A stretch of DNA of 64,000 bases, from NCBI GenBank assembly GCA_024244705.1, contig JAAEOK010000077.1:62001-126000 (forward strand). The letters are read 5' to 3'. This stretch comes from Alphaproteobacteria bacterium. Lineage in GTDB: Bacteria > Pseudomonadota > Alphaproteobacteria > JAAEOK01. Under the pieces are notes generated by a model, which saw only the letters and a list, made by a program, of their open reading frames with translations, had not been told where the DNA came from and did not search any database. Below are positions 37,936 to 49,136 of this stretch, one piece after another. Within the stretch, counting starts at the first letter, position 1. Each line of letters opens with the position of its first letter. Made by a program: the position numbers and the translations under genes.

Positions 37936-38176
37936 CCCTTTTCCCCGGCGATGGCGGCCGCCGGCGGCTGGCATTTCCATGATTTCGGCGTTCGCCGGCG
38001 CCATCCCGACGATAGGGCCATAATCGGACAACGCATAGAGAACTTGTTTCCGGCACCCGCACTATGGTTAACGCGGCTCGGGATACCGCGCGCCGGGCCG
38101 CACTTTGGTTAACTTTTTCGAAAGGCGTAAACGGAATAATAGAAACCGGAAGCGTAAGAGCGAAAGGGATGAAGCG

Positions 38177-38881
38177 ATGACTATCGGCGCCGCCCCCGAC
38201 ATTCAACCGGACAAGCTGCTTGGATTGGCACGCACGCGATCGATCGCCTCGCGCGCGACCTTGGCGGCTTCGCTCAGCGATTTGTACTTCAACGGTTCAT
38301 CGGATCGCAGCGATCGCGAAAAGGAGCTGATGGCAGAGGTGCTTCAGAACCTGATTCGCGACGTCGATACCTGTATGCGCGAGGTTCTCGTTCGGAACAC
38401 GGCGCCGAGCCGCATTCCAGCCAGCGACATGGCCCGTGTTCTGGGCAGCGACAATGCCAACGAGGTCCACAAGACACTGCGTGAAAGTGGCAATCTTACC
38501 GACGACGACCTGGTCGCCGTCGCCCGCCGCCGATCCGATGACTACAGGCGCGCCATCGCGGAGCGGGATGGCCTAACCGAGCGGGTCACCGACGCGATCG
38601 TGGCCGTCGCCGACGACGCCGTCATCTTGCGCCTGGTCGCCAACCAAACGGCGGCGCTGTCCGTCGATGCCGTTGAGCTGCTGATCTCGCGCTCGGCCGA
38701 TGCCCCCGCGCTTCAAGCCTTGCTTCTCGAGCGGCCCGAGCTGTCGTCGGAACAGATCAATCGCCTTGGTATGCCGCGGAGCGCCGCCGCTCCCCAGTCG
38801 GCCGCAGAGAGCGACGGCGAGGCCAAGCTTTCGTCGCTGCCAAAATGGTTGCGCCGCGGCATCGCCGAAGGAACCGCCTAA
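38177..38881 (+). CDS. DUF2336 family protein
   Basis: 234 residues, mostly helical and soluble. LLGLARTRSIASRATLAASL at the N-terminus and LIRDVDTCMREVLVRN are typical of DUF2336, a family common in Alphaproteobacteria with no known biochemical function. The start at 38177 follows AAGGG by eight bases. It converges on pgk with 16 bp between the stops. Confidence 0.75.
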   Translation: MTIGAAPDIQPDKLLGLARTRSIASRATLAASLSDLYFNGSSDRSDREKELMAEVLQNLIRDVDTCMREVLVRNTAPSRIPASDMARVLGSDNANEVHKTLRESGNLTDDDLVAVARRRSDDYRRAIAERDGLTERVTDAIVAVADDAVILRLVANQTAALSVDAVELLISRSADAPALQALLLERPELSSEQINRLGMPRSAAAPQSAAESDGEAKLSSLPKWLRRGIAEGTA

Positions 38882-38897
38882 AGCGGAATCGCATCGG

Positions 38898-40088
38898 TCA
38901 GGAGTCCCGGTATAGAACCGCGACGCCCGGCAGTTCTTTGCCTTCCAGCCATTCCAAGAAAGCTCCGCCGGCGGTCGACACATAGCTGAATTCGTCGACC
39001 ACCCCGGCATGGGAGAGCGCGGCCACGGTATCGCCGCCACCGGCAATCGAGCGCAAGCGGCCCGCCTGCGTGAGCCGCGCCACGGCCTGCGCAACCTCAT
39101 TCGTGCCGGCATCGAAGGGCGGATGCTCGAAAGCCCCCAAGGGGCCATTCCACAGCACGGTCTTGCACGCGGCCATGGATTCACAAAGCGCCCGGGCGGA
39201 TGCCGGTCCGATGTCGAGCATCATGTAATCGGGCGGGATCGCGGCGACCGGCACGACGCGATGGCCGACGCTATCCCCGAGACCGGTCGCGATGACGGCG
39301 TCGGCGGGGAGAACGAACTCGCAGCCGAGCTCATCGGCTTGAGCGAGAATTCGGCGCGCCTGATCCGCCATGTCCGGTTCGCACAGCGACCGCCCGACGT
39401 CGACGCCCAGGGCGTGAAGAAACGTGTTGGCCATGCCGCCGCCAACCGCCAGGCGGTCGACCTTGTCGATCAGATGGCCAAGGACGGAAAGCTTGGTCGA
39501 CACCTTCGCGCCGCCGACGACGGCGGTCACCGGTCTTTCAGGGTCCTCGAGCGCGGCGGCCAGGGCATCCAGCTCCGCCTCCATGAGCAGGCCGGCGGCG
39601 GACGGCAAGATCGCGGCGATCGCGAAATTCGACGCGTGTGCCCGATGGGCGCACGAAAAAGCATCATCGACATAGAGATCGGCCAACGCCGCCAGCTCGG
39701 CGGCAAAGGCGGAATCGTTCGCTTCCTCGCCGGCGTGGAAACGCAGATTCTCGAGCAGCGCGATATCGCCGTCACCCAGCGCAGCGACCGCGTCCCGCGC
39801 CGACGGCCCGATACAATCCTCGGCAAAGCGCACACGCCGGCCCGACAACGCCTTCTCGAGGACAGGGACCAATGGGCGCAGCGACAGATCGGCGACAACA
39901 CGGCCCCGTGGTCGGCCGAGATGCGACATCAAGACCACCCGCGCCCGCCGTGACAGCAGATTTTCCAATGTCGGCAACAGGCGCTCGATACGCGTCGCAT
40001 CGGTGACCCGGCCATCCTGCATCGGAACGTTCAAGTCGCCGCGAACGAGAACGCGTTTCCCGGCGACGTCGAAATCGCCGATTTTCAT
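38898..40088 (-). CDS. pgk: phosphoglycerate kinase
   Basis: 396 residues. Catalyses 1,3-bisphosphoglycerate + ADP to 3-phosphoglycerate + [78 protein letters not shown] and [20 protein letters not shown], with the final [12 protein letters not shown]. The ATG at 40088 gives the standard length; a GTG at 40100 is possible. It stands alone without gap or fba. Confidence 0.97.
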   Translation of the reverse strand: MKIGDFDVAGKRVLVRGDLNVPMQDGRVTDATRIERLLPTLENLLSRRARVVLMSHLGRPRGRVVADLSLRPLVPVLEKALSGRRVRFAEDCIGPSARDAVAALGDGDIALLENLRFHAGEEANDSAFAAELAALADLYVDDAFSCAHRAHASNFAIAAILPSAAGLLMEAELDALAAALEDPERPVTAVVGGAKVSTKLSVLGHLIDKVDRLAVGGGMANTFLHALGVDVGRSLCEPDMADQARRILAQADELGCEFVLPADAVIATGLGDSVGHRVVPVAAIPPDYMMLDIGPASARALCESMAACKTVLWNGPLGAFEHPPFDAGTNEVAQAVARLTQAGRLRSIAGGGDTVAALSHAGVVDEFSYVSTAGGAFLEWLEGKELPGVAVLYRDS

Positions 40089-40230
40089 GAGTCTTCGCAC
40101 CTGACGTCGAACCCTGTGTGGGGCACGGTCGGTCCGGCCCGCGACAAAGACCCGACCGCCTGGCGGGCGGTCGGCGCTACAACTGCACTTACAATGATTT
40201 TGAAACGCGAACCGTCGCTCGTCGTCAAGA

Positions 40231-41553
40231 TTATTGCGGCGGCGGCGTTGATTCCGACGGCGACGAAATTCCGAGCGTCGGCGTCAGCAGACCCATTGTC
40301 GCGAGGACGCGGTAAACGCCGAACTCGGTCGTAAAGTCCTCGGTGACCAACTGTGTCCGCGAGACGAAAAGCTCGTTTTGCACGTCGAGCAAATCCAGCA
40401 ACGATCGGCGATTAACCTCGAACTGCTGAAAGTAGGCGTCGCGCACCTTGACGTTGGCCTCGACTTCTTCCCTGAGCGCAACGCCGGTCTCGCGAGACGC
40501 GAACAAGCCGTTCCAGGCGAGCCGGGTTTCCTCAGCGACATCGCGTCGGGAAACATCGAGTTCGCTTCGCGACTGGGCGAGGCGCTCCTTGCTCTCCTGC
40601 ACCCGCGCGGCGTCGATGCCACCCCGGAAAATGTTGTAGGTCATCACCGCGTTGACCGAATAGTCGGTCGCGACGCCCGAAATACCGCCCTGGTCCTCCT
40701 CGCGGTTTGCCTCCGCCCGGAGATCCAAACGCGGCCAGAAATTGGATTCGGCGACGGTCACTTCCCCGCTCGCGCGTTCGATCTCGGCGGCGGCGACCTG
40801 AACGACCGGGCTATTCGCCAGCGCCGTTTCGACCGCCACGTCGATCGTTGGCGGCAATGCGTCCTCGGGCGGGTTGGGACGCAAAAGATTCTCCGGCATC
40901 GCGCCGACAACCGCGATGTAATTGGCCACCGAGTCTTCCTGGCGCCCTCTCGAGACCGCCAAGGATGCCTTGGCGGCACCGACACGGGCGACCGCCTGGT
41001 CGATGTCGGACCTCGGACCGGCACCGCTCTGGGCGCGGCGGGTGACCAAATCGAGCAGACTCTCGTGCTCGTCGACATTCTCTTGCGCGATGCCGACGAT
41101 CTCGGTGGTCCGCTGGACATCGAGAAACACCTCGACTGCACGCAACGCGAGCACCTCGACGGTATCGAAAACACGGTAGGCGGCGGACCGCACGCGACCG
41201 ATCTGCCGATCGACCTCGCCCTCGCGTCCGAACCCATCAAAGATCAACTGGTTGAAGATGGCGCCGACCTCGTTCGGAAACTTGTCGACATCAGTGCCGC
41301 CGGTAGCCACGTTGTTCGACACCTCGTAGCCGTACTCGCCGGCGATATCGATGCTGGGATAGTAGAGACCGCGGGCCGCGCGAAGCTCCTGGTCGATCGC
41401 GCGACGGTTGTCGCGAATCGCCGTGACCTCGGGGTTGGTCTGCAGCGTGGTAACGATCGCGTCTTCGAGCGTCACCGCCGGCGCGCCGGTCGTACTCGCG
41501 ATAATTGTCGCGGCGGCGACAGCAACGGCAGAAATCTGAGCTCGTGGCGACAT
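40231..41553 (-). CDS. tolC: TolC-family outer-membrane channel (type I secretion)
   Basis: 440 residues. The start [20 protein letters not shown] is a signal peptide, preferred at 41553 because GAGGGGA lies just upstream. Two OEP repeats follow ([20 protein letters not shown] and [20 protein letters not shown] in the first; [20 protein letters not shown] and [20 protein letters not shown] in the second). It is the TolC subtype found with type I systems. It is transcribed away from the ABC/HlyD pair, with 498 bp in between. Confidence 0.88.
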   Translation of the reverse strand: MSPRAQISAVAVAAATIIASTTGAPAVTLEDAIVTTLQTNPEVTAIRDNRRAIDQELRAARGLYYPSIDIAGEYGYEVSNNVATGGTDVDKFPNEVGAIFNQLIFDGFGREGEVDRQIGRVRSAAYRVFDTVEVLALRAVEVFLDVQRTTEIVGIAQENVDEHESLLDLVTRRAQSGAGPRSDIDQAVARVGAAKASLAVSRGRQEDSVANYIAVVGAMPENLLRPNPPEDALPPTIDVAVETALANSPVVQVAAAEIERASGEVTVAESNFWPRLDLRAEANREEDQGGISGVATDYSVNAVMTYNIFRGGIDAARVQESKERLAQSRSELDVSRRDVAEETRLAWNGLFASRETGVALREEVEANVKVRDAYFQQFEVNRRSLLDLLDVQNELFVSRTQLVTEDFTTEFGVYRVLATMGLLTPTLGISSPSESTPPPQ

Positions 41554-42051
41554 GGTTCCCCTCATTTGTCCACCCCTGGAATTACGCGCAGGTTAAGTTG
41601 CCTAATCCATTGTTTTTGTTGACGACAACGCTGGTAATGAACGCAGACAATGCTACTCTTCCCCAAGATCGACGAAAAATCAAGGCCACTCAGGCTCATA
41701 CCGCGGATACGACCGCGATTCCTACCTGCGCGCATTCTTCGCCGTGCGCGATAATCCATCCAACCAGACCCGATAATCGCATAATTCCGATCCAATCCGA
41801 GAAAAGATTGTTGGATATGCCGTTATGAGAAAAGTAATCGTTGCGTGGTTAGGTGCGGTGGCGACCCAACTTGCGGTGGTGTGACGGGGCGCACTGGCAG
41901 GTGCCCGTTCTCGGCGCTACTATTTCGTGACTAACTCACTGGTAACCAATATGTTTCGGTAGCAGCCACATTTCGCCACTTTTGGCGAATATGAACTGCC
42001 TCGCCGGAGGCTTACGCGCCCGCTGTCGGCTGGGTTAAGAGGAGATCTCGT
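41554..42051. other. intergenic control region between tolC and the ABC transporter gene
   Basis: About 500 bp, AT-richer than the genes on either side and without a supported protein gene. It contains a perfect inverted repeat, TTCGCCA-CTTT-TGGCGAA (41972-41989), about 62 bp before the transporter start, which could be an operator or an mRNA hairpin, and GTTG-ACGA-CAAC near 41618-41632. A 19-codon frame at 41825 has no ribosome site. GAGGAG (42039-42044) is the ribosome site of the GTG start at 42052. Confidence 0.5.
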
Positions 42052-44346
42052 GTGGGCAAAAGATCCGACGAAAGTCGGAATCGCAATTTGCCGGAACCGC
42101 CACTCACGGAGGCGGTGAAGCCGGAGGCGTCGCCGACCGTTTTCGATGGTACGCATGCTGTGGTGCAACCTGGGCCCACACTGGCGAACATCGAGACCCT
42201 GCCGGCCGAGCAGGTGCCGAAGGGCCCGACGATTGACGACCCGCTCCTCGAGTGCCTGGTGATCCTGACCGCCCTGCTTGAGCGGCCCCATTCCGGTGAG
42301 GCTCTGCGGGCCGGCCTTCCGCTGGTCCACGACCGCTTGACACCGGACCTGTTCATCCGCGCCGCCGAGAGGGCTGGGCTTTCGTCCCGTCTCGTCCGCC
42401 GCAAGCTGGACGATATTTCCGTCCTGTCCTTGCCGTGCGTGCTGCTGATGAAAGGCGGGCGGGCCTGCGTATTGGCGCGCATCGAAAAGGGCGATACCGC
42501 AGTCGTGGTCATGCCGGAAAGCGGGCGCGGCGTGCGGGAGATTTCGTTCGACGATTTGAACGAGGAATTCGCCGGCTACGTGCTCTATGCGAAACCCGAG
42601 TATCAATACGACGCGCGGTCGAAAGAGACCGACATTCCACATTCGAAGGCGTGGTTCTGGGGCACGTTGTGGCGCTTCCGACGGATCTATTACCAGGTCA
42701 TGCTGGCGGCATTGATGATCAACATCTTTGCAGTCGCGACGCCGATATTCGTCATGAGCGTCTATGACCGCGTGGTTCCAAACAACGCGATCGAAACGAT
42801 GTGGGTCCTGGCGTTGGGCGTGATCACTGTATTCGTCTTTGAATTCATACTGAAGAATCTGAGAGGACATTTCGTCGATACCGCCGGCCGTCACGCCGAT
42901 GTGATTCTGTCGTCGCGCATCTACGAGCAGTTGATGAACATCAAGCTGTCGTCGCGCCCGGCATCGGCAGGCGGCTTCGCCCAGCAGCTGCGCGAATTCG
43001 AAAGTCTTCGCGAGTTCTTCACCTCGGCCACGGTCGCGACCACGGTCGATCTGCCGTTTATCTTCATTTTCATCGCCATAATTTGGCTGCTCGGCGGGCC
43101 GGTCGGGTTGGTCCCGACGATCGCGGTTCCCGTCGTATTGATCGTCGGATTCCTGGTCCAGGGGCCGCTGGGCCGGCTGGTCGCGAACTCGTCCAAGGAA
43201 GCGGCGCAGCGTCACGCTCTATTGGTCGAAAGCATCGGCGGCCTCGAAACCGTCAAGAGCCTTGGCGCCGAAGGCCGGATGCAACGCAAATGGGAGCGCT
43301 TCGTCGGCGCCGCCGCGAAGTCCGGTGTCAGAGTCCGCGCGCTCACCTTCCTCGGCTTGCACTTCACCGGTTTCATCCATCATCTGACGATCATCGGCGT
43401 GGTCATATTCGGTGTGTACAGAATCACCGCCGGCGAGATGTCGATGGGCGCGCTGATCGCCTGCATGATCCTGGCCGGGCGAGCCATGGCGCCCTTGACC
43501 CAGGTCGCCTCACTGCTGTCGCGATACAATCAATCCATGGTCTCCCTTCGCACCCTGGATTCGATCATGCGGCTCCCGGTGGAGCGGGCGCGCGGGGCCG
43601 CCTTTCTCCATCGCCCGGTATTGTCCGGCGACATCGAGTTCAAGGACGTGGAGTTTCGCTATCCCGAACAGGCCATCGGCGCGCTGAACAAGGTGTCGTT
43701 CAAGATTTCGGCCGGCGAGCGCGTCGGGATCATCGGCAAGATCGGTTCCGGCAAGAGCACGCTCGAAAAGCTGATCCTCGGCCTCTACACACCCGATGAG
43801 GGAGCGGTCTGGGTCGATGGTGCCGACGTGCAACAGATCGACCCGGCGGACCTGCGGCAGAACATCGGCTATGCGGCGCAGGACATTTTCCTGTTTTTCG
43901 GATCGATCCGCGACAACATCGGCGTCGCCGCCCCCTACGCCGACGACTTCGCCATCCAGCGCGCGGCCCAGATCGCCGGCATCGACAGTTGGGTCAGCAA
44001 ACACCCGATGGGATACGATTGGCCGGTCGGGGAGCGCGGCGAATTCCTTTCCGGTGGCCAGCGCCAAGCCGTGGCGGTGGCCCGCGCTCTGGTTCGCGAC
44101 CCCAACATTCTGCTGATGGACGAACCGACCAGCAATATGGACAAGGGCTCCGAGGAGCAGTTCATCAACAAATTGGAATCGGTGCTCGAGGGCAAGACGA
44201 TAATTCTGGTCACGCAACGCGTCTCCATGCTGCGCCTCGTCGATCGCCTGATCGTGCTCGACAGTGGCAAGGTGGTCGCCGACGGGCCACGCGACAAAGT
44301 GCTCGAGACGCTGTCTCGCGGACAGATCCGCGGCACCGCCGCCTAA
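42052..44346 (+). CDS. type I secretion ABC transporter with degenerate C39-like domain
   Basis: 764 residues. Residues about 75-200 align with the C39 peptidase region, but the catalytic Cys/His are absent, as in LapB/HlyB-type exporters that bind their substrate without cutting it. Six transmembrane helices (about 225-500) precede the nucleotide-binding domain: GKIGSGKSTLEKLILG (Walker A), LSGGQRQAVAVARAL (signature), NILLMDEPTSNMDKGSEEQF (Walker B). Pumps an unfolded protein from the cytoplasm through HlyD and TolC. GTG start, seven bases after GAGGAG. Confidence 0.9.
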   Translation: MGKRSDESRNRNLPEPPLTEAVKPEASPTVFDGTHAVVQPGPTLANIETLPAEQVPKGPTIDDPLLECLVILTALLERPHSGEALRAGLPLVHDRLTPDLFIRAAERAGLSSRLVRRKLDDISVLSLPCVLLMKGGRACVLARIEKGDTAVVVMPESGRGVREISFDDLNEEFAGYVLYAKPEYQYDARSKETDIPHSKAWFWGTLWRFRRIYYQVMLAALMINIFAVATPIFVMSVYDRVVPNNAIETMWVLALGVITVFVFEFILKNLRGHFVDTAGRHADVILSSRIYEQLMNIKLSSRPASAGGFAQQLREFESLREFFTSATVATTVDLPFIFIFIAIIWLLGGPVGLVPTIAVPVVLIVGFLVQGPLGRLVANSSKEAAQRHALLVESIGGLETVKSLGAEGRMQRKWERFVGAAAKSGVRVRALTFLGLHFTGFIHHLTIIGVVIFGVYRITAGEMSMGALIACMILAGRAMAPLTQVASLLSRYNQSMVSLRTLDSIMRLPVERARGAAFLHRPVLSGDIEFKDVEFRYPEQAIGALNKVSFKISAGERVGIIGKIGSGKSTLEKLILGLYTPDEGAVWVDGADVQQIDPADLRQNIGYAAQDIFLFFGSIRDNIGVAAPYADDFAIQRAAQIAGIDSWVSKHPMGYDWPVGERGEFLSGGQRQAVAVARALVRDPNILLMDEPTSNMDKGSEEQFINKLESVLEGKTIILVTQRVSMLRLVDRLIVLDSGKVVADGPRDKVLETLSRGQIRGTAA

Positions 44347-44359
44347 GCGGGACTTTTTC

Positions 44360-45697
44360 ATGGCCAAGAAGATCAAGCACCGCGAAGATATCGATCTGCT
44401 GCCGGACGTACAGTCGGCGATCCAGGGCATGACGTACCGTTATGCCACCATCATGTTGGTGTTCATCGCGATCTTCCTGACCACTTTCGTCGGCTGGGCC
44501 TACTACGCCAAGCTCGACGAGGTCACGCGCGGCGACGGCCGGGTCATCCCCTCGCGGTCGGTGCAGGTGATCCAAAATCTGGAAGGCGGGATCGTCGCCG
44601 AAATTCTGGTGCGCGACGGCGAGGTCGTCGACGCGGGCCAAGTTCTTTTGCGTATCGACAACACCGTTGCCGAATCCGACTTCCTCGAGAAGCGGGCCCA
44701 ATATCTAAGCTATTTGGGTCAAGCGGCCCGCCTCAAGGCAGAATCCGAGGGTGCCGAGGCGCCGGATTTCCCGGCACAGGTCATCGAGGAAGCGCCGGGG
44801 GTCGTCGCCGACCAACTCGCCCTTTTTGAATCGCGCAAGCTGTCGATCGCGAACAAGGCCAAGATCTACCAGAACCAGGAAGAGCAGAAGCAATTGGAAT
44901 TGCGCGAGCTGCAGTCGCGCGCCTCCATGCTGAATCGGTCCTACGGCCTCGTTCGCGAAGAACTCGACATCACCAAGCCCCTGCTCGCGGACGGTGCCGT
45001 ATCGCGGGTTGACGTGCTTCAGTTGGAACGGCAGGCGAACGATTTGAGGACCGAATTGGAATCGGCGCGGCTCTCCATACCGAGACTGGAATCGGCATTG
45101 GCCGAGGCCAGTCAAAGAATCGAGGAGGTCGAGCTCGACGCGCGTGCCGAGGCACGGCTCGAGTTCACCAAGACCAATACCGCGCTGGCCGCGCTCCAGG
45201 AAATTTTGGTCGCCGAAAAGGACCGCGTCCTCCGTACCGAGGTGCGGGCGCCGCTGCGTGGTATCGTCAAGGATATCTCGGTTACCACCGTCGGCGGTGT
45301 TATCCAGCCGGGCGAGGATTTGGTCCAGATCGTCCCGCTCGAGGACACGCTTGTCGTCGAGGCCCATATCAAGCCCCACGATGTCGCCTTCCTGAGCCCG
45401 GGGCAGAAGGCGAAGGTCAAGATCAGCGCCTATGATTTTGCGATCTACGGCGGGCTCGACGCGATCGTCGAACACATCAGCGCCGACACGCTCGAATCGG
45501 AAGAAAACCCGCGCGAGGACTTCTACCTGATCCGACTGCGCACGGACCGGAATTACCTGGGCACGGAAGAAAACCCACTGCCGATAATCCCCGGGATGAC
45601 CGCCACGGTCGATATCCTGACCGGCGAGAAGACGGTTCTCGCCTATTTGATGAAGCCGATCCTGCGCGCCCGCTACAACGCCCTCAGCGAACGTTAG
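44360..45697 (+). CDS. HlyD-family membrane-fusion protein
   Basis: 445 residues. One N-terminal anchor (ATIMLVFIAIFLTTFVGWAY), then VIPSRSVQVIQNLEGGIVAE typical of type I adaptors, a coiled-coil hairpin (about residues 140-280, with KAKIYQNQEEQKQLELRELQ) and a beta-barrel end (GVIQPGEDLVQIVPLEDTLV). The C-terminus includes GMTATVDILTGEKTVLAYLM. It links the ABC exporter encoded 13 bp upstream to TolC. Its 3' end overlaps the convergent P450 gene by 4 bp. Confidence 0.92.
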   Translation: MAKKIKHREDIDLLPDVQSAIQGMTYRYATIMLVFIAIFLTTFVGWAYYAKLDEVTRGDGRVIPSRSVQVIQNLEGGIVAEILVRDGEVVDAGQVLLRIDNTVAESDFLEKRAQYLSYLGQAARLKAESEGAEAPDFPAQVIEEAPGVVADQLALFESRKLSIANKAKIYQNQEEQKQLELRELQSRASMLNRSYGLVREELDITKPLLADGAVSRVDVLQLERQANDLRTELESARLSIPRLESALAEASQRIEEVELDARAEARLEFTKTNTALAALQEILVAEKDRVLRTEVRAPLRGIVKDISVTTVGGVIQPGEDLVQIVPLEDTLVVEAHIKPHDVAFLSPGQKAKVKISAYDFAIYGGLDAIVEHISADTLESEENPREDFYLIRLRTDRNYLGTEENPLPIIPGMTATVDILTGEKTVLAYLMKPILRARYNALSER

Positions 45698-46908
45698 ATC
45701 ACCTCGCGAAAGGTGATGGGCAGCGATCGCATGCCCCGGAAGACCAGCGAATCGATCCATTCCGGCGACCGGTCCCCGAGCGCCACTTGTTCGAGACGCC
45801 GAGCCAACGCGTGAAGCGCGTAGCGTCCCTCCAGTCTGGCGAGCGGGGCACCGAGACAGAAATGAATGCCGTAGCCAAAGGCAATATGATTGGCGGACTC
45901 GCGTCGGACATCGAACCGGTCAGGGTCGGTAAACACCGTGTCATCCCGATTGGCCGCGTTGATCATGAGATACAGGCGGTCACCGGCCGCGATGCGCCGT
46001 TCGCCGATTTCGAGGTCTTCCAAGGCGATGCGCACCATGGCCTGGGTCGGGCCATCGTAACGCAGCGCCTCCTCGACGGCGCCATCCAACGGCTCGGGCG
46101 ACTGTCTCAACACCGCTAAGGATTCACCGTGCCGAAGCATCGCGTATAGTCCGTTGGCGATCAGATTGGTCGTCGTTTCATGGCCGGCGAACAGCAGCAA
46201 CACGCAACAGGCGATGAGTTCGTCCTCGCCGAGAACATCGCCGCGATCCTCGGCCGCGATGAGGGCGCTGAGGATATCGTCCCGCGGCGCGCGACGGCGT
46301 TCGGCGATAATATCGTGGAAGTAATCGGCCATCGCGCCGGCGGCGGCCTCGGCGCGGGCATGTTTGTCCGGGCTCAGCAAATTGCTGCCGACGAAGGTCG
46401 CCAGCTCGTCGGACCAAGTCTTGAACAAATGCTGATCGTCGCTGGGCACGCCGATCATGTCGGCGATGACCGTAACCGGCAACGGGTAGGCGAAGTCGGC
46501 GATTAGGTTGGCCTCGGTGTTGCCGGCCATAGCGGTGATGAGGCGATCGACGATTGCGATGATGCGCGGCGTCAACCGTGCCACCGCCCGGGGCGTGAAG
46601 GCCTTGTTCATCAAGCCCCTGAGGCGCGTGTGCCGCGGCGGATCGGTGAACACCGCCCAGTTGCCGACGATCCGAGCCAGGGTCGGAACGGGACGGCCCG
46701 ACGTCGTCATGTGGTGGAGAAAAGGCGTAATGCGGTCGGCCGACAGACGTTTGTCGTTGAGTGATTTCTTGACGTCATCATAGCGGGTCAGCACCCAGCC
46801 ACCCAAGACATCGCTTCTGTGAACCGGGTCCTCCGATCGCAAGCGCGCGAAGATCGGGTACGGGTCGGCAATAATCTCCGGTCGCCGGGGGTCATAGGAA
46901 ACGGTCAT
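45694..46908 (-). CDS. cytochrome P450
   Basis: 404 residues. A soluble bacterial-type P450. The I-helix oxygen motif is in LLFAGHETTTNLIANGLYAM, the K-helix ExxR in EEALRYDGPTQAMVR, and the haem loop FGYGIHFCLGAPLARLEGRY contains the thiolate cysteine. It has no adjacent ferredoxin or reductase gene. The substrate is unknown; soluble relatives act on terpenoids, fatty acids or polyketides. Confidence 0.93.
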   Translation of the reverse strand: MTVSYDPRRPEIIADPYPIFARLRSEDPVHRSDVLGGWVLTRYDDVKKSLNDKRLSADRITPFLHHMTTSGRPVPTLARIVGNWAVFTDPPRHTRLRGLMNKAFTPRAVARLTPRIIAIVDRLITAMAGNTEANLIADFAYPLPVTVIADMIGVPSDDQHLFKTWSDELATFVGSNLLSPDKHARAEAAAGAMADYFHDIIAERRRAPRDDILSALIAAEDRGDVLGEDELIACCVLLLFAGHETTTNLIANGLYAMLRHGESLAVLRQSPEPLDGAVEEALRYDGPTQAMVRIALEDLEIGERRIAAGDRLYLMINAANRDDTVFTDPDRFDVRRESANHIAFGYGIHFCLGAPLARLEGRYALHALARRLEQVALGDRSPEWIDSLVFRGMRSLPITFREVI

Positions 46909-46958
46909 GCCATCCTCGACCGACTAACGTCGAAACAAATGAATGTCGCGCCCATATC

Positions 46959-48991
46959 TCATGCCTCGGCCTTCGTATCGGCGTAGTCGTCGGTCGCACC
47001 GGCCGGGTACCGCCGTCGTCGCAGCCACCAACGGTGAACCACCGCGACCGTAACCAGGTAGCTCAGCGTCCACGCGATCATCGCGTAGCGGCGGTTCGGT
47101 TCCCAGAAGAAAAGGACGCAGTGATTGGCGACCGCGGTCGCCGCCAGCAGCCGCACCGTCGGGGTCGACAGCCGCGGCACCGTCAACGCGGCGACGGCGC
47201 CAACGAAAGCGAGCGCGTTGAGGATGATGCCGTACCACGAATCGCTGGTGCCCGAGATATGGAGCCAGCGGAAGAGGTGGTTGCCGACCCGCGCCAAGTC
47301 TTCTCCCAAGAAATTGCCGGCGAAGACGTCGCCGATGGCGGCGAGGTAGAGCGCCGGCGGCGCATGGAGATTGGATTCATGCATCGCCGACGTCGTGGTT
47401 GGCACAAAAACGCCGCCAAAATAGAAATTATGAAACGGGGCCAACGCCAATGGCAGGAAGACGAGTGCCGCGGCGATGAGGCTTCCCCTTTGCGCGCGCG
47501 GCAATGAATAGAAAGTAGCCGACCAGGAATACGATGGTGCCGGGACCGAGGTTGGGGCGGATAAAGAGGGCCAGCGCGAGCAGCGCATTGGCCCACAAGG
47601 CCGATCTCAAGATGCCGTCAAAATCGCGGCCGGCGGCGTTCAGATAGATGACCAGCGCGAACAGGAAGGCGGCGTACGCGATGGCCTCGCCGAGCCCGCG
47701 TTGAAACAAGTCGATGTAGCTGAGAAAGGAAAAGCCGAACGGCGAGGAAATCGGAAAGACGAGAAATATCGCCGCCATGATCAGCGCCATCCGCACCGGA
47801 AGTACCGTCCGGAACAACAGATAGAACGCGGCCGGCACGGCCAGCACGATGGTTAGAAAGCCGAACGAGGTATCGCCGAAAAACACCGAACCGAGTGCCC
47901 GTACATAGCGCAGCCCCGGCATATGCCAGTAGACCGTTTCGTTGCCGCGCAGCGCCTCCCGCCAATCGCCGCGCACCGCCGCGTCGAGCACAATGTGTCC
48001 GTAGCCTTCGTGGGTCAGGCCGTCATTGCCGCCGGAATACGGCCACCACCCTCCGATCGCATTCCCGCCCAACAGCTCGAGTGTCACCACCAATCCCGCG
48101 CCGACGCCAACGACCATCGCCGTGCGGCGCCTCTCACCGGCGATTCTTAGGTCGAAGATCAAAAGAACAATACACAGCACGGCGACCGCTTTTGTCAGGT
48201 CTTCGACAACCGCGGACGACCACAACGCCGTCGACGGATCGAGGCGCATCGCCAGCGGCGGATCGTAGGAGACCGCAATCCCGTAAACCTGCCGCCCGGC
48301 GTCCGCGGCCGTGATCGCACGGCAATCCCATGCGCCGTTGGCCAACCGATCGAAGCCGCCGCCGGCGCCGGGCCAAAACACCACGCCGCGCCAGCACAAC
48401 GCACTGCCGACGCTGGCGTCGGAGAGCTCGTACATGACGAAGAAGGGCATTTCCTTGCGTTTGACGTCGCTGCGACCGTCGTACCAGTTGTACATCTTCT
48501 CGTTGACGAACCCGCCGCGGAAGGATCGCAGACCGGCGAAATCGATGCGGTCGACGGTTCGCGAATAGGGCCGCCGGCCGCCATACCGAGTCGGCTGAAA
48601 ACGCGAAGATTTCCGTCGGCCATTGGTTTTGGTGGCGCCAGCATCCGGCCTTTCGCGTGCACCATTTGTCGGGCGGATAACGCGCTTCGAAGGCGGTTTC
48701 CAATTCGGCGGCGACAACACCCGGAAGCGCCGCCCGAAAGATCGGCGCCTGATCGGTCTTGAGGTAGACGTTGTGCCCCTCCTCGATCGCCGCACGGGGC
48801 AAGCTATGCTGCGCGACAACCGCGGCCAGCACGATTGCGGCGGCAATGATCGGGCGTGCGACTTTCCGCGACGGTTCGCCGAAGGCGGCGCAGAACAGGC
48901 CGAGGACAAAGAGACAGTAGGTATAGCTATCGACAATCGGCAGCCCCAAGGCCGCCACGATCAAAATAACCGCAAACGTGCGCTGTATCAT
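46959..48991 (-). pseudogene. polytopic membrane protein interrupted by two frameshifts
   Basis: Three overlapping frames together read as one membrane protein of about 675 residues. Frame 1 starts MIQRTFAVILIVAALGLPIV at 48991 and is good through EIFAFSADS. The sense then moves to a second frame at about 48585 (RPYSRTVDRIDFAGLRSFRG), which holds most helices (AVLCIVLLIFDLRIAG; FPISSPFGFSFLSYIDLFQR). A third frame takes over at about 47495 (RGSLIAAALVFLPLALAPFH) and runs to 46959. Either the gene is decaying or the assembly has two indels; one candidate site is the GCGCGCGCAAAGGGG stretch. The layout resembles GT-C type transferases, but I cannot name the family. Confidence 0.68.
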
Positions 48992-49136
48992 TCGGTCCCG
49001 CCCCAGGGTGCGCACGGGTTGCATACCCCCGGCGGCCAACGAAGCACAAGGCCATTTTGACCGCGGAAACCAATGCCGGGACTGGTCGGTTCGATTCGCG
49101 CCCGACCGCGACCAAGACCGGCTCGCGGCCTACCGC

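Noticed and set aside
41825-41884. 19-codon leader peptide upstream of the ABC exporter
   Set aside because: No ribosome site and no codon bias or attenuator structure around it.
48134-49039. A separate 301-codon gene at the N-terminal end of the frameshifted membrane protein
   Set aside because: Only its first 150 codons make sense; after about 48585 it turns into low-complexity Arg-rich sequence while the real helices continue in another frame.
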